DNA of 10,155 nt from positions 1-10,155 of the forward strand of contig CALDHJ010000476.1 in the NCBI GenBank assembly GCA_937941555.1, given 5' to 3'. Origin of the DNA: an uncultured Granulosicoccaceae bacterium (GTDB lineage Bacteria > Pseudomonadota > Gammaproteobacteria > CALCKW01). Positions 6,069 through 10,155 of the stretch are shown in pieces (the first letter of the stretch is position 1; the number at the start of each line of letters is the position of its first letter). A model generated the notes under the pieces. The model was not told where the DNA came from. It did not search any database and saw only the letters and a program-made list of their open reading frames with translations. A program made the position numbers and the translations under genes.

Positions 6069-7196
6069 ATGAACCACGATGCACCCACTGAGCAGTCTGG
6101 TATGCCACGCATTGAGCTCTCGAAACTCGGAAAGCGCTACGGCGATGTTGAAGTCCTGCACGGGATCGACCTCGCGATGGAAGAGCACGAATTCACCGTG
6201 CTGGTCGGGCCTTCGGGCTGCGGGAAGTCGACCACGCTGCGCATGATCGCGGGCCTTGAGACGGTCACGAGCGGCGAGATCTACATCGACGGCAACCCGG
6301 TCAGCCACCTCGAACCCAAGGCGCGCGACCTGGCGATGGTGTTTCAGGACTACGCGCTGTACCCGCACATGGACGTCGCGCGGAACATGTCCTTCGCCTT
6401 GCGTTTGCAAAAGGTGCCGCAGGCGGAGATCGACCGGAAAGTCCGCGACGTCGCCGAGGTACTCGGGCTGACCGCGTTGCTCAACCGCAAGCCCGCCGAA
6501 CTTTCGGGTGGCCAGCGGCAGCGTGTCGCGATGGGCCGTGCGCTCACGCGCGACAGCTCGACCTTTCTCTTCGACGAACCGCTGTCAAACCTCGACGCCA
6601 AGTTGCGGGGTCAGATGCGCGCCGAGCTCGCGCTGATGAGCCAGCGCGTTCAGAAGAACATGATTTACGTCACCCACGATCAGATCGAAGCCATGACGCT
6701 GGCGGATCGCATTGTCGTGATGCACGGCGGCCACATCCAGCAACAGGGGTCACCCGAAGAACTCTTCAAGCGACCGGCCAACAAGTTCGTGGCGGGCTTT
6801 CTCGGCATGCCGCCGATGAATTTTCTCGCGGGTGAACTGCAAGCCCGAGACGACACCCTGTGTGTTGTTGGAGACAGCTTCACCGTCGCACTGCCGCCGG
6901 CATTAGCGGAGCGCTGCCAGTCGCACAGCGCACGTGAGGTTGTGCTCGGTATCCGGCCGAGCGATCTGGTGCTCGACGCCGAGAACACGGCCGCCGCCAC
7001 CGAGCGCTTCACGCTCGATGTGGTGGTCACCGAATACATTGGCGCTCAGTCGGTGTTGATTTGCGATTGCGCATCTCAACGCATGGTCGTCGAACTCAAA
7101 TCCGATGTGCCTGTGGGGTTGGGGCAGCGGATGAATTTCAGAATAAACCCCGATGGGATCCACCTGTTCGATGCGCAGTCGGAAGTGGCCATCTGA
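6069..7196 (+). CDS. Sugar ABC importer ATP-binding protein (MalK/UgpC family)
   Basis: Cytoplasmic ATPase that powers the importer encoded downstream; MalK/UgpC-type subunits work as dimers on the two permeases. The 375 residues include Walker A GPSGCGKST (47-55), Q-loop Gln93, signature LSGGQ (145-149), Walker B FLFDEP (166-171), D-loop SNLD (173-176) and H-loop His203 in VTHDQIEAMT. A C-terminal OB/TOBE-like regulatory region (from about 240) contains VVLGIRPSDL and the closing INPDGIHLFD typical of this family. All catalytic residues are intact. ATG 6069 is used here. The in-frame ATG 6102 (MPRIELSKLGKRYG) gives the more usual family N-terminus, and neither has a good Shine-Dalgarno, so the true start is uncertain. 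The gene opens the operon behind operator O3 and is followed after 40 bp by the binding protein gene. General pipelines may label it UgpC, but nothing points to glycerol phosphate as substrate. Confidence 0.93.
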   Translation: MNHDAPTEQSGMPRIELSKLGKRYGDVEVLHGIDLAMEEHEFTVLVGPSGCGKSTTLRMIAGLETVTSGEIYIDGNPVSHLEPKARDLAMVFQDYALYPHMDVARNMSFALRLQKVPQAEIDRKVRDVAEVLGLTALLNRKPAELSGGQRQRVAMGRALTRDSSTFLFDEPLSNLDAKLRGQMRAELALMSQRVQKNMIYVTHDQIEAMTLADRIVVMHGGHIQQQGSPEELFKRPANKFVAGFLGMPPMNFLAGELQARDDTLCVVGDSFTVALPPALAERCQSHSAREVVLGIRPSDLVLDAENTAAATERFTLDVVVTEYIGAQSVLICDCASQRMVVELKSDVPVGLGQRMNFRINPDGIHLFDAQSEVAI

Positions 7197-7236
7197 ACAA
7201 TCCCACGCTTTTCTATCACCCACAGGAGATGAACTG

Positions 7237-8565
7237 ATGCGAAAATCGTTGAAGACACTGGCGGCGGCTACCGGGCTGTTTGTTGCCAGCATGGCCGCCG
7301 CGCAGGCCGGCCCATACGATGAATTTGCCGGCACCACATTGGTGGTCAATTTCCCCGCCCACCCGCACTACAACGCAGTGATGAAAGTGCTGCCGGAATT
7401 CACCAAGGAAACCGGCATCGAGGTCGAAGTCGATCAGCTGCCCTACCTCAAGATGCGTGAGCGTCAGACTCTGGAGTTGGGTCAGGAAGACGGCGACTAC
7501 GACCTGATCGCCTACGTCGTGTTCTCCAAAGCCGACTACGTCTACGCCGACCAGCTCGAGAACCTCGCGCGTTACTTCATGAACCCGAAGCTCTCCGACC
7601 CGGCCTACGATTCGGACGACCTGATCGACGGCTACGTCTACAACATCGGATTTGCCGGTGGCAAGAAGGGCTACCTCGAGGGCAAGACCGGTTCATTGTT
7701 CGGTATTCCCTTCGGCTCCGAGACGTCGATACTCGGCTACCGCAAAGACATCTTTGACAAGCACGGTCTCAAGGTGCCCGAGACGTATGACGAAATGCTC
7801 GAGACCGCGTGCAAGATCCCCGAGCTCGAGCCCGGCATGGGCGGCTTGTCTTCGCGGGCGGCCTCAGGTCACCACGCGAGTCACGCATTTCTCTTGCACC
7901 TCGCACCGCTCGGCGGTCGGGTGTTCGACGATGCCTGGAAGCCGCGTATCAACGATGAAGCCGGCGTAGCCGCAGCCAACGCACTCAAGACCATTGTCGA
8001 TTGCGGCCCCGAGGGCGCGGCGTCATTCGGTTTTGGCGAGGCACTTGGGTCTTTCCTTAACGGTGATACCGCCATGTTCCTCGACACCACGGTGGTGGCG
8101 GGGCAGATCGATGACCCCTCCAAGTCGCAAGTCGTTGGCAAAGTGGGCTGGGCCATGCACCCGATGGGTGTGCGTCGCGGCAGCCAGACCGGCGGTTTCG
8201 GCATCGGCATTCCGAAGAACGCGTTGAACAAGGAAGCGGCCTTCCTGTTGATGCAGTGGTTGACCTCCAAGAAAGGCGACAAGTTGGTGGCGATGGCGGG
8301 TGGCAACCCGTCTCGATTCTCGACCCACGCTGACGCCGAGGTGAACGCGAAATTCCCGCACATGGCGACCTTCGGTGAAGCGCTCAAGCACGCTGACCCG
8401 GACTGGCGTCCGATCATCCCGGTCTGGGGCAAGATCAACGCCGACATCGGCACCACGCTCTCGAAGGTGTTGACGGAAGATCTCGATGTGCAGGAAGCAC
8501 TCGATGGCGTGGCAGAGCGCGCCGAGGCCATCATGGACGAGGCCGGCTACTACACCTGGCAGTAG
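7237..8565 (+). CDS. Extracellular solute-binding protein of a CUT1-type sugar ABC importer
   Basis: Periplasmic receptor that delivers the substrate to the permeases. It has 442 residues, typical of the SBP_bac_1 family. A Sec signal peptide is clear: basic MRKSLK, a hydrophobic core, and a likely signal peptidase I cut after AQA at 24/25. The mature part starts with the usual lobe-1 strand (TTLVVNFPAHPHY) and contains KETGIEVEVDQLPY, GIPFGSETSILGYRKDIFDKHGLKVPETYDE split across the hinge, and FLNGDTAMF. All are standard binding-protein landmarks. Only two cysteines are seen in the mature protein (Cys192, Cys256), so a disulfide is possible. ATG 7237 is chosen because AGGAG (7224-7228) lies 8 bases upstream and the signal peptide begins there; upstream in-frame codons lie inside the ATPase gene. 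Ligand identity cannot be read from the sequence. Location and operator suggest idonate, gluconate or a keto-aldonate. Confidence 0.93.
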   Translation: MRKSLKTLAAATGLFVASMAAAQAGPYDEFAGTTLVVNFPAHPHYNAVMKVLPEFTKETGIEVEVDQLPYLKMRERQTLELGQEDGDYDLIAYVVFSKADYVYADQLENLARYFMNPKLSDPAYDSDDLIDGYVYNIGFAGGKKGYLEGKTGSLFGIPFGSETSILGYRKDIFDKHGLKVPETYDEMLETACKIPELEPGMGGLSSRAASGHHASHAFLLHLAPLGGRVFDDAWKPRINDEAGVAAANALKTIVDCGPEGAASFGFGEALGSFLNGDTAMFLDTTVVAGQIDDPSKSQVVGKVGWAMHPMGVRRGSQTGGFGIGIPKNALNKEAAFLLMQWLTSKKGDKLVAMAGGNPSRFSTHADAEVNAKFPHMATFGEALKHADPDWRPIIPVWGKINADIGTTLSKVLTEDLDVQEALDGVAERAEAIMDEAGYYTWQ

Positions 8566-8573
8566 CCTTTGAC

Positions 8574-8609
8574 GCCGGGTCCGGACCCTGCCGGACCCGG
8601 CACTTTTTT
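8574..8609 (+). terminator. Strong intrinsic-terminator-like hairpin inside the transporter operon
   Basis: GCCGGGTCCGG (8574-8584) pairs perfectly with CCGGACCCGGC (8591-8601) around a 6-base loop. Six Ts (8604-8609) follow after AC. It starts 8 bases after the binding-protein stop and ends 32 bases before the permease start. Since the permeases belong to the same importer and no new promoter is obvious, this is probably a partial terminator or mRNA-stabilising 3' hairpin that raises binding protein over membrane subunits. Confidence 0.85.
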
Positions 8610-8641
8610 CAACCGTTCCAATCCGACAGCGGAGCCCTGAC

Positions 8642-9538
8642 GTGAACCGAATGACGCCGTATCTCTTCATGGCGCCTGCCGCCGTGATTATCGTCATCAC
8701 GCTGCTCTACCCATTGGGCTACATGGTCTATGGCAGCTTCCGCGATTGGGATCCGAGCCAGACCATAGGCGAGACCGAGTGGGTCGGCTTGCGAAATTAC
8801 ATTGTGCTCTACGGTGACCCTGCATTTCGCGAGAGCTTGTGGGTGACGCTCAAGTTTGCGTTCTGGGTCGTGACCATCGAGATGATTCTCGGTGTTGGGC
8901 TTGCGTTGTTACTCGACCGGAACCTGCGCGGCATGTCGGTTCTGCGGACACTGTTTATTTTGCCGATGATGATTGCGCCGGTGGTTGTGGGTCTGATGTG
9001 GCGATACATGTACCACCCGACCGTCGGCACCATCAACCGGTGGCTCAAGGAATTCGGTTTCAGCGGGGTGGATTGGCTCGGCCAGAACGCCTTGCTCTCG
9101 GTGATCATTGCCGATGTCTGGCAGTGGACACCCTTCATTTTCATTCTCGCGTTGGCGGCCTTGCAGTCTCTGCCGAGCTCTGCGATTGAAGCGGCCCGTA
9201 TGGACGGTGCAACCAATTGGAAGGCCATCTGGCACATCAAACTGCCCCTGATGATGCCGGTCCTGATTGTCACCTGCCTGTTGCGTCTGATTGACGCGTT
9301 CAAGGTGCTCGAGGTGATTCTGGTGTTGACCGAGGGTGGGCCGGGTCTGTCGACAGAGATCCTCGCGCTGCGCATTTCCCGAACGGCAACGGAATTTCGC
9401 GAGCTTGGCACGGCCGCGGCAATGTCGGGCTATCTGATGCTGTTGCTCATGACCCTGACGGCGGCAATGTTCATTTACACCAAGTTGGTGGAGCGACGGG
9501 CACAGCGCCTAGCGCGTATCGTGGCGGAGGCTGAATAG
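8642..9538 (+). CDS. Sugar ABC importer permease 1 (MalF/UgpA type)
   Basis: Inner-membrane permease of 298 residues with about six membrane helices. The first is near residues 7-30, ending in LYPLGYMVYGSF, a usual start for CUT1 permeases; others lie around WVTLKFAFWVVTIEMILGVG, LFILPMMIAPVVVGLMW, the segment around FIFILAL, MMPVLIVTCLL and MSGYLMLLLMTLTAAMFIY. The cytoplasmic coupling motif EAARMDGA starts at Glu183 and continues to IKLPLMMP, the classic EAA loop that docks on the ATPase. It lacks the large periplasmic insert of E. coli MalF, as is common in UgpA-like proteins. GTG 8642 is chosen because GGAG (8631-8634) lies 7 bases upstream; ATG 8651 is too far. The stop is immediately followed by the ATG of permease 2, showing tight coupling. 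Confidence 0.93.
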   Translation: MNRMTPYLFMAPAAVIIVITLLYPLGYMVYGSFRDWDPSQTIGETEWVGLRNYIVLYGDPAFRESLWVTLKFAFWVVTIEMILGVGLALLLDRNLRGMSVLRTLFILPMMIAPVVVGLMWRYMYHPTVGTINRWLKEFGFSGVDWLGQNALLSVIIADVWQWTPFIFILALAALQSLPSSAIEAARMDGATNWKAIWHIKLPLMMPVLIVTCLLRLIDAFKVLEVILVLTEGGPGLSTEILALRISRTATEFRELGTAAAMSGYLMLLLMTLTAAMFIYTKLVERRAQRLARIVAEAE

Positions 9539-10155
9539 ATGCACACCCAGGAACGACAACACCCGGCTTTCTACGCGATCCTGGTGACGCTGGTGTTCAT
9601 GGCGGTGGGTCCGATCTGCCTGATGTTCATCAATTCGTTCAAGCTCGATGTGGACATTCTCTCGGGTACAAGCGGCTTGCTGTTCATGCCGACCTTGCAA
9701 AACTACGAGACAGCGCTCTGTGATGTGTTGCCCTATGAGCCCGACCACCTCGACTACTGCGCGCTCAAGATCGGCGGGTCGTTTACCAACTCACTGATCA
9801 TCTCGATCATCTCGACAGCGCTGACCCTGGTCATCGGCTGCATGGCGGCCTACGCCCTCGTGCGTTTCAAGTTCATGGGGCGCGATGTCGCCTCCATGAC
9901 CACGCTCGCAGTGCGGATGTTGCCGCCGGCGGTGTTGTTGGTGCCGGTGTTCGGCCTCTGGAACAACGAATTCTGCATCGACAAGGACAGCTTTGTTGGA
10001 GAGATCATCCGTGACACCTTTGGCGGGCGCGGTGATATCTGTCTTGCCGGCACCCACAGCGGCATCATTCTCGTCTACATCGCGATGAACCTGCCTTTCG
10101 TGATCTGGATATTGCAGAGCTTCATCGTGCAAGTGCCGCGGCAGCTCGAAGAGGC
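9539..10155 (+). CDS. Sugar ABC importer permease 2 (MalG/UgpE type), 3' end missing
   Basis: The second permease starts at ATG 9539, directly after the previous stop codon, and stays open to the window end: 205 full codons with no stop. Helix 1 is at about residues 11-31, followed by NSFK and a periplasmic stretch with the familiar LLFMPTLQNYETAL. Helix 2 (about 84-107) is followed by AAYALVRFKFMGR, helix 3 by LAVRMLPPAVLLVPVFGLW, and helix 4 by GIILVYIAMNLPFVIWILQSF. Sequence is lost at PRQLEEA, the beginning of the EAA coupling loop. Two features are odd. The first periplasmic loop carries Cys61 and Cys74, and the second carries an unusually long segment (about 140-173) with Cys146 and Cys168. 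Most MalG/UgpE relatives have only a short turn there. About 75 further residues would be expected. Confidence 0.93.
   Translation, partial: MHTQERQHPAFYAILVTLVFMAVGPICLMFINSFKLDVDILSGTSGLLFMPTLQNYETALCDVLPYEPDHLDYCALKIGGSFTNSLIISIISTALTLVIGCMAAYALVRFKFMGRDVASMTTLAVRMLPPAVLLVPVFGLWNNEFCIDKDSFVGEIIRDTFGGRGDICLAGTHSGIILVYIAMNLPFVIWILQSFIVQVPRQLEE

Noticed and set aside
7229..7237. Two-codon frame ATG AAC TGA just before the binding-protein start
   Set aside because: The AGGAG directly abuts this ATG with no spacing, whereas it is ideally placed for ATG 7237.

Overview
The window is about 10.2 kb of dense, GC-rich bacterial DNA. Its promoters look like sigma-70 promoters, and its gene families are typical of Pseudomonadota, probably a gamma- or alphaproteobacterium; I cannot name the species. 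Almost all of it is one catabolic and transport locus for L-idonate, 5-keto-D-gluconate, D-gluconate and possibly 2-keto-L-gulonate. There are no RNA genes, CRISPR arrays, insertion sequences or phage genes that I can see.

Layout. At the left edge (1-178, minus) is the 5' end of an unrelated ABC-2 type exporter ATPase. Next comes a minus-strand operon, read from right to left and tightly coupled by 4-base overlaps: an IdnO-like gluconate 5-dehydrogenase (1701-2468), a gluconokinase (1141-1704) and a 3-hydroxyisobutyrate-dehydrogenase-family oxidoreductase (257-1144). A 245-bp divergent control region (2469-2713) carries two perfect GTTACCGGTAAC palindromes. A plus-strand unit follows: a D-isomer 2-hydroxyacid dehydrogenase (2714-3655), an L-idonate 5-dehydrogenase (3706-4737) and a LacI-family regulator closely resembling E. 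coli GntR (4915-5952). After a third palindrome (6045-6058) lies a CUT1-type sugar ABC importer: ATPase (6069-7196), periplasmic binding protein (7237-8565), a strong terminator-like hairpin (8574-8609), permease 1 (8642-9538) and permease 2 (9539 onward, cut by the window end).

How it fits together. Known idonate chemistry is L-idonate to 5-keto-D-gluconate (IdnD), to D-gluconate (IdnO), to 6-phosphogluconate (gluconokinase), then the Entner-Doudoroff or pentose phosphate route. The 2-hydroxyacid dehydrogenase could feed 2-keto acids such as 2-keto-L-gulonate into this chain. The regulator and the three matching palindromes, one before each transcription unit, point to one self-contained regulon. 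The main departure from the enterobacterial idn system is the transporter: an ATP-driven binding-protein importer stands where E. coli uses a GntP-family permease (IdnT). The enzymes and regulator are recognised with high confidence. The transported substrate and the roles of the two extra dehydrogenases are inferred from context.
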